Below are positions 44,675 through 53,826 of a stretch of 64,000 nt of DNA, in pieces. Below the pieces are notes generated by a model. It saw nothing but the letters and a program-made list of their open reading frames with translations. It was not told where the DNA came from and did not search any database. This DNA comes from Methanosarcina barkeri 3 (GTDB taxonomy: Archaea > Halobacteriota > Methanosarcinia > Methanosarcinales > Methanosarcinaceae), in the NCBI RefSeq assembly GCF_000970305.1, contig NZ_CP009517.1, forward strand, positions 3,968,001 to 4,032,000, in the 5' to 3' direction. Each line of letters begins with the position of its first letter. Position 1 is the first letter of the stretch. The translations under genes were made by a program, and so were the position numbers.

Positions 44675-44878
44675 AAAGAATTACTTCAAAAAAAGAATAA
44701 CTTCAAAAAAAGAATAACTTCAAAGAAAGAATAACTTCAAAAAAAGAATAACTTCAAAAAAAGAATAACTTCAAAGAAAGAATAACTTCAAAAAAAGAAT
44801 AACTTCAAAGAAAGAATAACTTCAAAGAAAGAATAACTTCAAAAAAAGAATAACTTCAAAGAAAGAATAACTTAATAT
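44675..44878. repeat. 17-bp tandem repeat, about twelve copies
   Basis: Twelve copies of CTTCAAAAAAAGAATAA, with a variant CTTCAAAGAAAGAATAA interspersed in an irregular order. It lies after the DUF169 gene. The rest of the 500-bp gap shows no gene. Confidence 0.93.
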
Positions 44879-45024
44879 ACAGTTCTTTTCATGAAGTTTT
44901 GTTTTACTAATATATGAAAAGGTTATCAAAAAAAATACGTTTTTGTAAATATTGAGTTACTAAAAATTAAAAGTTTAATCTTCATCCTGAAATTTATAGA
45001 ATAAATAAGATGTAAGTCTTTTTA

Positions 45025-45423
45025 TTATTTACTCTCAAAAGGTACAAGGTACACACCATCTGCTCTTTTTTGCCCTTTTACCAGCTCGCAATGCCTCAGG
45101 AGAGCAAACTGGTTCTCGGTTTCAAGAATAGATATTTGGAATTTTTTTGCAATTTCTTCCTTTTTTACCCCACCACTGGAGACGATAAATTCATAGATGG
45201 CTTTTTGCAGTTCAGTTAAGCCTTCCGTACCTTCAAGCCCGGCTTCCTTCCTGAAGAGTTTCTTGGAATAAGCTGCCCAGGGATCACAGGCCTGAATCTT
45301 ATGGTGAGCTTCTATAAAACAATCTTCACAGAAAAACTTGCCTTCCTCTTCTATACAATCTTCTTTTTCCAGTTCACACCCACAAATGTGGCATTTGACA
45401 GGATTAGTTATCTCGTCGGTCAA
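45025..45423 (-). CDS. Zinc-finger/HTH protein, short paralog
   Basis: A 132-residue protein with an N-terminal four-Cys LIM-like finger (CHICG..CEDCFIEAHH, about 11-41). A shared linker DPWAAYSKKLFRKEAGLEGTEGLTELQK (about 47-74) leads to a winged-helix part ending FALLRHCELVKG..VPFESK. It is a paralog of the protein at 45841-46437 but lacks that protein's first 88 residues. Start TTG with a strong GAGGTG site. It follows the AhpD-like gene by 17 bp, so the two are co-transcribed. A regulator of the AhpD-like gene is a reasonable inference. Confidence 0.8.
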   Translation of the reverse strand: MTDEITNPVKCHICGCELEKEDCIEEEGKFFCEDCFIEAHHKIQACDPWAAYSKKLFRKEAGLEGTEGLTELQKAIYEFIVSSGGVKKEEIAKKFQISILETENQFALLRHCELVKGQKRADGVYLVPFESK

Positions 45424-45440
45424 TATTTCACCTCATTTCT

Positions 45441-45770
45441 TCAAACATTCAATTCATCCAGAATTTTAAGGACTACCACAGATCCATATGCTACCGCAGG
45501 CCCACCAGCCATTACTATGGCAGTACTGACAGCTTCCAGAATTTCCTCACGAGTTGCTCCCAAACGTACAGCTTCAGGAACGTGCTTCCATAAACAGTAT
45601 TCGCAACGCAGCGATACTGCGATCGCAACCATCATGAGTTCTTTCATTCTGGCACTTAATGCCCCATCCTTAACAACTTCAGAATGGAGACCAGATAGCG
45701 CATTCATTACTCCGGGAAGTTGGCCGGCCATATCTTTTAGCTTTTCGTCCATGTCGATTTTTTCGGTCAT
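45441..45770 (-). CDS. AhpD/carboxymuconolactone decarboxylase-family protein
   Basis: A 109-residue all-helical CMD-domain protein. The redox motif CEYCLWKHVPEAVRLGATREEILEAV (about 55-80) contains the CxxC and downstream His of AhpD-type peroxidase adaptors, so a thiol-dependent peroxidase or disulfide reductase role is likely. It is flanked on both sides by paralogous zinc-finger/HTH genes on the same strand, pointing to regulated expression, perhaps in oxidative or metal stress. Confidence 0.9.
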   Translation of the reverse strand: MTEKIDMDEKLKDMAGQLPGVMNALSGLHSEVVKDGALSARMKELMMVAIAVSLRCEYCLWKHVPEAVRLGATREEILEAVSTAIVMAGGPAVAYGSVVVLKILDELNV

Positions 45771-45840
45771 GTTTTAACTTCCTAAACAAATATTTTCTGT
45801 CAGGTTCTCACATTTTAAATAAATATGTTTTGAGAATAAA

Positions 45841-46437
45841 TTAAGAATCAAAAGGTACAATACATATTTCGTCTCCTATCTGCCGCCATTTCACAAGCTC
45901 ACAGTGCCTTAATATTGCAAGCTGGTTCCTTGTTTCCTGGGGTGTAAGCCCAAAAAGTTTGGAGATTTTTTCAGGCGTAACCGCTCCTTCCGTTTGTATA
46001 AATTCACAAAGTTCTTTTTGAATGTCTGTTAGACCTTCTGTACCTTCCAGACCATGACTTTTTCGAAAGAGTTTTTTAGAACGTACGGCCATAGGATCCG
46101 CAAACTTGATTCTCTGGTGCTCTTCCAGATAGCAGTCCTCACATATTGCCCTCCCGTTTTCTACAATATACTCATTTCCGGGAACTTCCTTCCCGCACAC
46201 AGGACATACTATAAAGTAGGAAATACTTTGATCGAGCTCCCGGTTGCCAGATTTATTCGTTTTTACCAGGCCGTGAAACTCCAGATAACTAATGATTTCA
46301 TATACTGTCGATCTGGATAATCCGTATCTTGCTTTTGCCTTTTTTATAACGTCTCGAATATGAAATCCACAGTCTATATGGGTTTCTTTTATGCATTCAA
46401 TTATCCAGATTTCTTCTTCATCAAGTACAAGTTTCAT
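45841..46437 (-). CDS. HTH/zinc-finger/HTH regulator, long paralog
   Basis: A 198-residue probable transcription regulator. The N-terminal winged helix (about 5-65) has FHIRDVIKKAKARYGLSRSTVYEIISYLEFHGLV. A four-Cys finger follows: CPVCGKEVPG..CEDCYLEEHQ (about 76-107). The linker is DPMAVRSKKLFRKSHGLEGTEGLTDIQK and the second winged helix ends AILRHCELVKWR..VPFDS. The last 120 residues repeat the protein at 45025-45423. It is upstream of the AhpD-like gene on the same strand. Confidence 0.82.
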   Translation of the reverse strand: MKLVLDEEEIWIIECIKETHIDCGFHIRDVIKKAKARYGLSRSTVYEIISYLEFHGLVKTNKSGNRELDQSISYFIVCPVCGKEVPGNEYIVENGRAICEDCYLEEHQRIKFADPMAVRSKKLFRKSHGLEGTEGLTDIQKELCEFIQTEGAVTPEKISKLFGLTPQETRNQLAILRHCELVKWRQIGDEICIVPFDS

Positions 46438-47370
46438 CGAGTTCTCCCGTCAGACAACAAAAAACGGGGTTTTGGACTTTTCATGAGGTTTTAGATTTCC
46501 CCTTATTACTATGGCGAATTTTTGAATTGTGTTTTTCCAATTGATCTGTTTCTCTATAATGATGTAAGTAATAACATATTAAGTTATCGATATTTATATA
46601 TAGCATACTTTTTTCTTACAAGATAAGAAAATTAAATATAAGAAATAATATACATGAAATTCTTGTTTTAATATGTTTTATATCCTAATCTTGGCTCCAA
46701 ATTTCAAGTAAATGATATAGTACTGTATGCCGTGTGTAAATTATGTTAAATTATTAAGGCTTATAATACAGATTTTAGTGTAATCAAAACATATGAATCA
46801 AAACTTAATCCTGCTTACATAACGCAAAGGCGAAATGTATGGGGCTTTAGTGTTTGGAAAATCCCGGATAATAAAATGCAGCGCTCTTTGTGAAGATAAT
46901 AGAAGTTATTTTCTTCAAATACAGTAAGTCTGTTTCTCTAATAGAGTAAGGGACTTAAATAGATCAGGCATTCAAAAAAAAACTTCACATATGTGATATG
47001 CTTGGATATAAAGAACACAAGACAGATATTGAAAATCACTACCTTTTCAAATACCTTAAACTCCGTTTTAAACGGATATATAACGCAAGTAGAAAAATTC
47101 TTAATTTTATAATATTTTAAATTTGGATACAAAGTGTTATAAAGCTTTAAATTCGGCTTCGGATTTTTATTTAATAATATAAAAATAAGTATGTTTATAT
47201 GTTAAAATTTCCCAGTGGGTTTCGATTACAAGTAACATATAATTAAATCCCATCTAATACGACAAAATATGTAAAGTGAATTGGATAAATCAGTTTGTTT
47301 CTCATATTAAGTCTTTTAGACTGGGTATTTAAAATCGAATTTAATCTAGAATAAATAAGGAGAATAAACA
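46438..47370. other. Intergenic, 0.9 kb, no gene
   Basis: A+T-rich. A TATA-like TTTATATATAGC at about 46592-46603 could drive the minus-strand regulator with a long leader that contains a CCCG..CGGG hairpin (about 46450-46475). A small hairpin is centred on GGCTTCGG near 47152-47160. A 64-codon minus frame at 46938-47132 has no protein-like features. Confidence 0.5.
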
Positions 47371-47775
47371 ATGCGAAAAACTATGTTAAAGACATTATGT
47401 ATTTTCACTTTAGTCTTTTTTGTCCTGTCAATGACAGGAGCAGCATGTAGTAACAGCTGTAAAACGAAAACCGATGCAAGAAACGATACATTTACATGTA
47501 ACTGTAAATCCAAGTCTTGTTGCTTTAATGTACTGAGTAATGACAAAGGATGCAACCTTAAGGTCGTAAAAACAGGATGTTTTACTACAGCAAAGGGTGG
47601 TAAGGTCTGTATGCAGAGTAATGGTAAATTCTGCTACACAAAACCAGCAAGTTGCAAAAACTCTTGCACTGACAGTTTCAAATACTGTGTAAAAGGTAAG
47701 GATGGAAAAACCGATTGTGCAACTGTTACAATTGCAGTTAAATGCTCTAGCTGTTCCAGCTGCACAACCTGCTGA
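47371..47775 (+). CDS. Secreted cysteine-rich Ig/cadherin-like protein
   Basis: A 134-residue secreted protein. Residues 1-25 are a signal peptide (MRKTMLK then a 16-residue hydrophobic core ending MTGAA). The rest has 18 cysteines in about 109 residues, including CNC, CC and a CSSCSSCTTC tail. Beneath the cysteines the body reads like a bacterial-cadherin/Big_9 repeat: FNVLSNDKGCNLKVVKTG..GGKVCMQSNGKFCYTKPASCKNSCTDSFKYCVKGKDGKTDCATVTIAV. So an adhesin-type beta-sandwich seems to have been stabilised by disulfides. Good AAGGAG site. Monocistronic; cell-surface location is inferred. Confidence 0.8.
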   Translation: MRKTMLKTLCIFTLVFFVLSMTGAACSNSCKTKTDARNDTFTCNCKSKSCCFNVLSNDKGCNLKVVKTGCFTTAKGGKVCMQSNGKFCYTKPASCKNSCTDSFKYCVKGKDGKTDCATVTIAVKCSSCSSCTTC

Positions 47776-48395
47776 AAGTACTCAAAAGTACTTGCTTCAG
47801 TAGGAATACTTTTGCAACCAAGCACATTAAAGGGAAAAGGAAGTATTAATCTTTCGGGATAAAATCCCAAACCCCTTTTAATGCTTTAACTTAATGATTT
47901 TACTTGAGTTATAATTTAGAGGTCAGGGATTACCTGTTCAATTAACCCGTGTTTACGGTTCTTTGCAATGTATTTTAAAATTATGCATAAAACAAGTTGA
48001 TCCGAATTCCTTCATTCCTTCAAAAGAAAATTAAATTGAAAGCAATACTACTATGAAGAGTGATTTAGTAGAACTTAACAAAATACTATAAAATAGAGCT
48101 ATATTTTCAATTCTATGATTACAATATTAAGAAACTTCCCTTTACAGAGAAGCAATGAAATAGATAACAATCAATAAAAGTTTTAGGTAGCTTCTGTCTG
48201 TAGCTGGCCATGTAGGTGAGATTTAGGTGGAGACTTCGAAGTGTTAGAATTAATATAAAATCATCCAGAATATAGCTATTTTTAACTTTGTTCAGCACCT
48301 TTACTTTCCTTCTTTATCAACTGTAAAAAACTAACTTTTCAAAAAGGTAAAGGAATGTAAATCAATATAAAAACTAGAGTTCTTCTGAACCCTAT
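47776..48395. other. Intergenic, no gene
   Basis: About 620 bp without a supported gene. A short GGGATAAAATCCC hairpin at 47858-47870 may mark the end of the cysteine-rich gene transcript. Confidence 0.5.
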
Positions 48396-48725
48396 TCAAA
48401 TCCTGCAATTACATCTTCTTTCTTTAAGGAGCCTGACCTGTTCTTCATAAGAGTCCACAAACTCGTCCTGAATGGTTTTTCCTGTCGCGAGGGCAGGATC
48501 GAGAGGAGTATGGTGTTTGTAACCTCGTTTTGTCATTTCCTCTACCAGGGCTTCATGCCTTAGATAAAGAGCTTTAAGCTTTCCCCTCCAGCGCATTGTT
48601 TCCGGATGATGAGCATAGGCTTTTTTATTGTTCGTGATTATAGACCAGAGAGCATGTAACTCACGGTGTTCCCCTAAAAGATGCTGCCTGCACATTTTCT
48701 CAGGAGATATGTCCCAGATTCTCAT
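48396..48725 (-). CDS. Pyrimidine-dimer DNA glycosylase (endonuclease V-like)
   Basis: A 109-residue protein of the Pyr_excise family, related to T4 endonuclease V, which cleaves at UV-induced pyrimidine dimers. It begins MRIWDISPEKMCRQHLLGEHRELHALW, in which the conserved QHL..E.REL core of T4 EndoV is visible, including the catalytic-type Glu. An in-frame ATG 63 bases upstream would add a tail not expected in the family. A photolyase gene lies 3 kb away, so two UV-damage repair routes are close together. Confidence 0.72.
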   Translation of the reverse strand: MRIWDISPEKMCRQHLLGEHRELHALWSIITNNKKAYAHHPETMRWRGKLKALYLRHEALVEEMTKRGYKHHTPLDPALATGKTIQDEFVDSYEEQVRLLKERRCNCRI

Positions 48726-48865
48726 AAGATGAATTTCTAGCACATCTAAGAAAGGGTTTTCGGAGATGAAAAATAGTTCACTTAACACGAAAATTAAGAC
48801 CTATGTTCTGTGTCTGATTCTTTATTCTTATACATATTTACATACTACACGAGAAGATATAGCCC

Positions 48866-49948
48866 ATGAAACGTGGGACGCTCTGGTTTTCGGGAATTAT
48901 TTTACTGGTCGTTACATACTTTTTATCCGCTCCTGCGCTTGCCCACGTGCCAATTTTCGGAGGGGAAGGCAAAAGTATTGAAACGGCAATCCAGATTGAA
49001 GATCCTTCGAAATCAAGAGTATTTTATGGGGAATTAGGTTCCGGGGATTTTAGGTATTATGGTTTTATTGTGGAAAAAGGAGAGAGAATTGTACTTGGGC
49101 TCACTATTCCTGTTGAAGATGGAAACAAGGGTTTTACCCCGCACCTGATTCTTATAGGACCTGGGCTTAAGGATGAAGGAAAAGTACCCGATAAACTGAA
49201 AGTGCCAGAAGGATACGGTGCAAAAGTTCTTTCCTACAACCTGCCTGAGAGCCCTGTGTATGAAGGATTTACCCCAAGCGCCTTTTACTCACCTGTTAAG
49301 CTCGATATCAAAGCTCCGGAAAGCGGAATGTATTATGCTGTAGTAGGAGCGCCACAGGAAACAGACTTGAGAGAAGAAAATGTGATATATGGAAAAGGTT
49401 TACAGGAAAGGGAAATTCCAGGGGAAGGAAATTACGGGCTAATTCTGGGGTACAGAGAAACTTTTACCTTGAAAGAATGGTTATCCATACCTTTGAATCA
49501 GATAAAGATATATCGTTGGGAGGGTCAAAGCCTGTTTTTGATTTTTACCCCACTTGCACTAACCCTTGCAGCCGGACTTTTAGCAATTTTCTTAAAAAGA
49601 GAAACTGTAGCAGAGTACAGTCCTGCACGCGTCTCAGGAATGCTTGCAGGCCTCTTTTTTTTGGGTACAGGAGTAACATATATTTGTCAGATGCTGATTT
49701 CGTTAAGTAAAAGTTCATATTCTTCAGGAATTGGCATTACTCTTTTTTTGATTTTGCTAAATATAGGACTTGGAATTATCGCAATAGCTTTAACCCTCAG
49801 AAATGAAAATTATGGTAAAGGATCAGCAAGAAAGCGACTTTACTTCTTTGGTCTGGGAATACTCGGGCTTTTATTCTGGGCAGGATGGTTTATAGGTCCT
49901 CTTCTGGCATTTGAAGCAGGATTGTTGCCCTGGAAGCTAAAAAGATAA
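48866..49948 (+). CDS. Exported membrane protein of unknown function
   Basis: A 360-residue protein I do not recognise. Residues 1-26 are a signal peptide (ALAH cleavage). Residues 27-215 are an extracytoplasmic domain rich in beta-strands (IQIEDPSKSRVFYGELGSGDFRYYGFIVEKGERIVLGL..), resembling a sensor or PPC-like sandwich. Then four to five membrane helices follow (about 225-245, 258-280, 288-310, 325-350). The divergent neighbour is the pyrimidine-dimer glycosylase. Function unknown. Confidence 0.8.
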   Translation: MKRGTLWFSGIILLVVTYFLSAPALAHVPIFGGEGKSIETAIQIEDPSKSRVFYGELGSGDFRYYGFIVEKGERIVLGLTIPVEDGNKGFTPHLILIGPGLKDEGKVPDKLKVPEGYGAKVLSYNLPESPVYEGFTPSAFYSPVKLDIKAPESGMYYAVVGAPQETDLREENVIYGKGLQEREIPGEGNYGLILGYRETFTLKEWLSIPLNQIKIYRWEGQSLFLIFTPLALTLAAGLLAIFLKRETVAEYSPARVSGMLAGLFFLGTGVTYICQMLISLSKSSYSSGIGITLFLILLNIGLGIIAIALTLRNENYGKGSARKRLYFFGLGILGLLFWAGWFIGPLLAFEAGLLPWKLKR

Positions 49949-49974
49949 AGCTTAAAGCCAAAATTAAGAAAACA

Positions 49975-50132
49975 TCAGAGAAGATATTAGAAAAAATACT
50001 AGAGAAGATATTAGAGAAAATACTAGAGAAGATATTAGAAAAAATACTAGAGAAGATATTAGAAAAAATACTAGAGAAGATATTAGAAAAAATACTAGAG
50101 AAGATATTAGAAAAAATACTAGAGAAGATATA
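49975..50132. repeat. 24-bp tandem repeat
   Basis: About six and a half copies of AGAGAAGATATTAGAAAAAATACT directly after the membrane protein gene. The following 340 bp to the DUF378 gene show no gene. Confidence 0.93.
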
Positions 50133-50474
50133 GATAAAACGTGTCCTGAAGACCTGAGAGGAAAATGGGTAATCACCTATTTTATCCTGGAGATATCACG
50201 CCAGGTTACAGTCTTGGCACAGCCTTGAGGCAAAGAACTGAAGACAAAGTAAGGACAGAAAAAGTAATATAAAAAACAAAAACTAAAGAAATAAGAATAA
50301 AATTATTAAAATTTTATTTTAAAATAAACTTGTTAAAAGGAACAAAAAGTAATATTATTAAAAAGGAACAAAGTAACCTTATCTTAATTTGATATCCAGC
50401 ATTCTGAAAAAAATATGGCTGGTTAAGGCCCTTTCACAGTATTAACACTGCTAAGGAGTTTATTAATTTATTAT

Positions 50475-50708
50475 TTAGTGGTGTGTCGTAGCCTCACGAG
50501 TGTGATATGTGTCAGCTCTTGTAGCGAAATAAATCGTATAAAGCGCTGCAAGCCCAACAATTATGTACACAATTCTCGAAAGTGTACTTCCTACCCCGAA
50601 GATGGCATCCACAAGGTTATAGTCGAAAAGCCCTATAAGCCCCCAGTTTAATCCACCTATTATAACAAGTATAAGTGCAATTAAATCCACTGGATTTCTT
50701 ACTGCCAT
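50475..50708 (-). CDS. DUF378 membrane protein
   Basis: A 77-residue protein with two membrane helices. It matches DUF378: DLIALILVIIGGLNWGLIGLFDYNLVDAIFGVGSTLSRIVYIIVGLAALYTIYF covers nearly the whole chain. The tail is hydrophilic with several His residues (THHTREATTHH-like). The ATG at 50708 is preceded by GGAGTGAT at the right spacing, better than an ATG nine bases upstream. Function unknown. Confidence 0.88.
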   Translation of the reverse strand: MAVRNPVDLIALILVIIGGLNWGLIGLFDYNLVDAIFGVGSTLSRIVYIIVGLAALYTIYFATRADTYHTREATTHH

Positions 50709-50934
50709 ATATATCACTCCATTTTTATTTTATTTTTTTATATTTTATAATAGGAAGAAATATAATAACCCCGATATTAAAATTAGATGTACTTGTATTT
50801 ATATGTGACTATTATAAAAATCTAGAACCTTTTAGAGAAAAAAAATAGAAAACTAGAAGTTAAATCTCACTATAGCCATGTCCTCGAGTTCAGGTTAAAT
50901 AACCCATCCCCTTACAAAGGCTCACTGGTGAGTA

Positions 50935-51261
50935 TCAGAACGTACCGAATAGACCAAATACTAAATATATAGAGATTACGTAAAAAATTAAATTTATAAA
51001 TATTTTACCAGCTTTATAGTCAGAAATAGCTTGATACTCATTTTCATATAGCTCAACGTATAACCTGTACTTTATTGATTTTCGATTCCAATTATCAATG
51101 AACACACAAAATGATCCTACTAACATAATAAAAAAGCTAGACTTTGTTGCCAAATTGACAACAGTCGGATAACTTTTTATTATTAAAAAAGTAAGTATTA
51201 TGCCGTCAAGACCTACGAAATATTTATAATAATTATCTAGAGAAAAGTAGTGCTGATTCAT
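50935..51261 (-). CDS. Hypothetical small membrane protein
   Basis: A 108-residue protein with three hydrophobic segments (about 15-30, 41-55, 87-105) separated by basic and aromatic residues (NWNRKSIKYRLYVELYENEY). No family recognised. The codon pattern is plausible and a GGTG lies upstream of the ATG, but the region is A+T-rich, so it is a moderate-confidence gene. It stands alone between DUF378 and the photolyase. Confidence 0.5.
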   Translation of the reverse strand: MNQHYFSLDNYYKYFVGLDGIILTFLIIKSYPTVVNLATKSSFFIMLVGSFCVFIDNWNRKSIKYRLYVELYENEYQAISDYKAGKIFINLIFYVISIYLVFGLFGTF

Positions 51262-51558
51262 GTTTTTACACCGTATAAACTCCTATAATAAAAATAAAAA
51301 CATCTAGATAAATATTAACTTAATGCTCCAATGCGAATTATGTTTACCTGCTGATTGATAAGTTTGAAGGCCAGTCTATCTAAAGAACTAGATCCGTTTT
51401 AAGCTCGAAGTCTAGAAGCATGAAAAGCACTTCAATCGTCTGGGAAAAATGCAAATCTAAGCTTCAATAAATTTGCATACATATCGACGGAAATTAACAT
51501 TTTGACTACAAAATAAAACAAAAGTTAGTGTAAATTTTTTGGACAAAATTGAAAATTT

Positions 51559-52947
51559 CTACAGAGTCGAATATTTTGCAATATATGATTTAACGTCGAA
51601 CTTTCTTTTACTACCTTCATAACTCATATATCTGATTTTTCCAAAAATTTCTCTTTCCTTCCAGGGACGGTCATGTACCCCTCCGATACTCCAGGCGATT
51701 CCGACATATCCATTCGGATCTCGTCCATCCAGTTCGTATTTATCATTCAGATAGATTGCAGTCTCGAGGGCCTTTTCTGGAGATTCGCTCCACTCGAGAA
51801 TCTTCTTTGCCCAATACATCCGCATATAGCTGTGCATTTTTCCTCTTCTGAGGAGTTCTATCTGGCTGGCATTCCAGAGGGGATCGTAGGTCCTTCCTGT
51901 TTCTAATTCTTCCAGTGTAAAAATATGACTTCTTTGATCATGCCTGTGAGAGTTAAGGGTTTTCTTTGCCCATTCAGGAAAGCCATCAACACTATCATAA
52001 GAAGGATTATAATAGCAGAAATTATCGGCAAGCTCTTTACGCAAAAGGAGCTCATCGAGAAATACCCTTTTTGATTCCATGTCAGCTTTTGTTTTTTCTA
52101 CTTTGAGAGCTACCCTTTGAGCTGAGATCTGTCCGAAATGCAGATAAGGAGAGAGATTGGATAAGGCATCTTTAGTTGGATCATTTCGCAGGGTAGAGTA
52201 AGAGTCAAGCTTATTAATAAGAAATTCATCCATAACTTTTCTTGCAGCTTTTTCTCCAGCTTCAAAAGGTACGAGTTCAGGTAAGAAACCGGCTTTTTCT
52301 TCAAGAAATTCCCCCGGAAAAAGAGTTCCACTTCCATTTTTTGGAACTTTTGGAAACACTTCAGATTCTCCTGAACTCGCGGTAATTTCAGGAAATTCGG
52401 GATTTTCTTCGAGCTCAGGATATTCCGTAAGGAATTCAGGAAGGAGCTTTAAGAACTTAGGACGAAAAGTATGGGCAGCGTATTCCTGCTTATTAGAAGC
52501 TTTCCAGCAGGGAACGACATTATGGGCATCAACCTCAAAGAAGGGTACATTAATGCCTGATGCAACTTTTTCCGTCCATACCCTCTTAATTCTCAGTGGA
52601 CTAAAATCAGTAACAAGAGTTCCAATCTCATATCTCTTAACAAAATCCGGTATTTCTTCTTCAGGATCTCCTCGAAGGAAAAAGAATGGAATTTTATTCC
52701 TTGCAAGAGTGGCTTCAACTTCTTGCAGCCCTTTGAGCATAAACTCATATTGTCTTCTTATAGCTCCCAGAAATTTATCTACCAGACAAAAAACAACAAA
52801 AACAGGCACGTCGGCTTCCAACGCTATTTTTCGGGAAAATAGAAGAGCCCAGTTGTCCTCAACCCTCTGGTCACGGCTCATCCAGTAAGCAACAGGTCCT
52901 TTGCCTGGTTTCCCGGATAGAATGGTCCGAATACGTTCAGGGTTCAT
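51559..52947 (-). CDS. phrB: Class II CPD photolyase
   Basis: Light-driven repair of cyclobutane pyrimidine dimers using FADH-. The 462-residue length and sequence closely match the structurally known Methanosarcina class II photolyase. Landmarks: [19 protein letters not shown] (about 18-36), [56 protein letters not shown] (about 249-277), [23 protein letters not shown], and [49 protein letters not shown] (about 365-430) of the FAD-binding domain. Monocistronic. Confidence 0.97.
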   Translation of the reverse strand: MNPERIRTILSGKPGKGPVAYWMSRDQRVEDNWALLFSRKIALEADVPVFVVFCLVDKFLGAIRRQYEFMLKGLQEVEATLARNKIPFFFLRGDPEEEIPDFVKRYEIGTLVTDFSPLRIKRVWTEKVASGINVPFFEVDAHNVVPCWKASNKQEYAAHTFRPKFLKLLPEFLTEYPELEENPEFPEITASSGESEVFPKVPKNGSGTLFPGEFLEEKAGFLPELVPFEAGEKAARKVMDEFLINKLDSYSTLRNDPTKDALSNLSPYLHFGQISAQRVALKVEKTKADMESKRVFLDELLLRKELADNFCYYNPSYDSVDGFPEWAKKTLNSHRHDQRSHIFTLEELETGRTYDPLWNASQIELLRRGKMHSYMRMYWAKKILEWSESPEKALETAIYLNDKYELDGRDPNGYVGIAWSIGGVHDRPWKEREIFGKIRYMSYEGSKRKFDVKSYIAKYSTL

Positions 52948-53084
52948 TACTATTTTTTGGGATCCGGAATATATAGAGCTAACATAATGATAATAAAAAG
53001 AAAGATAATTTTAAACAAAGATCCCGAATCAATTTAAGCAGGAGTTTTAGAAAGATTTCATTGATAATTAAAACCTTAAAAATT

Positions 53085-53825
53085 TTAAAACTCAAAAACC
53101 TGCCCATCATATCCAAGGGGCAAAAATAAGGCTTCGATATGGTGAGGACGAAATAGGTGACTGAGATGAGTCAAAGCTACTTCTTTTGCATTGAGCTGCT
53201 CTGCAAGTGCCATAGCCTCTTCTGAATTCATGTGTTTTTTGATATGGATGTTAGGAGGTACTATAGCATCGGCGACAAGAAGGTCAGGATTTTTCATAAG
53301 CTCCAGGCTAGCTTCAGGAATTTCTGAGTTTGTATCTCCTGTGATCACTATTTTTTTATCGCCTTCCCGAATTATAACCCCTGCCGGAACTTCCACAGGG
53401 GGGTGGTTAACCTTAAAAAGAGTGAACTGCAGCCCGATTAGCTCGAAAGGCTCATAGAGCTTCACATAATGATACCTGGGTTTCAGGAAGGAGACGTACC
53501 GGTTTATATATTCAAGGGTTTCCCGAACCCCATAGACATCAACCTTATTTTGAACCCTGTAGAACTCTCCAAATCCGGAGTAGTGGTCGTAGTGTCCGTG
53601 TGTCCAGATCACTCCGTCTATACAGGACAGATTTTGTTTGAGAAATTGCTGCCTTAAATCAGGGCTGGTGTCAATGAGGATCTTACCTTTGTCGGACTCT
53701 ACAAGGATAGAAGAACGAAGACGCTGGCTTTTTCCACCATTTCGGGCGTCTTCACAGGCAGGACAATTGCATCCGATCTTAGGAGTTCCAACCGCATCAC
53801 CGGTCCCAAGCAATGTTAGCCTCAT
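53085..53825 (-). CDS. MBL-fold metal-dependent hydrolase, PhnP-like
   Basis: A 246-residue metallo-beta-lactamase-fold protein. It begins MRLTLLGTGDAVGTPKIGCNCPACEDA, with the Cys-rich loop typical of PhnP and related phosphodiesterases. The metal motif THGHYDHYSG (about 76-85) and the ligands DTN (about 163) and THLSHLF near 222 complete the site. It probably cleaves a phosphodiester; the substrate is unknown. It starts one base after the stop of the AAA ATPase gene, so the pair is coupled. A longer in-frame start (53873) inside the ATPase gene is unlikely. Confidence 0.9.
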   Translation of the reverse strand: MRLTLLGTGDAVGTPKIGCNCPACEDARNGGKSQRLRSSILVESDKGKILIDTSPDLRQQFLKQNLSCIDGVIWTHGHYDHYSGFGEFYRVQNKVDVYGVRETLEYINRYVSFLKPRYHYVKLYEPFELIGLQFTLFKVNHPPVEVPAGVIIREGDKKIVITGDTNSEIPEASLELMKNPDLLVADAIVPPNIHIKKHMNSEEAMALAEQLNAKEVALTHLSHLFRPHHIEALFLPLGYDGQVFEF

Positions 53826-53826
53826 C

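Noticed and set aside
46938-47132. 64-codon minus frame in the 0.9-kb gap
   Set aside because: Low-complexity, Phe/Ile/Lys-rich translation typical of noncoding A+T-rich DNA.
49964-50176. Minus-strand frame of SSLVFFLI units
   Set aside because: Produced by the 24-bp repeat; no independent coding evidence.
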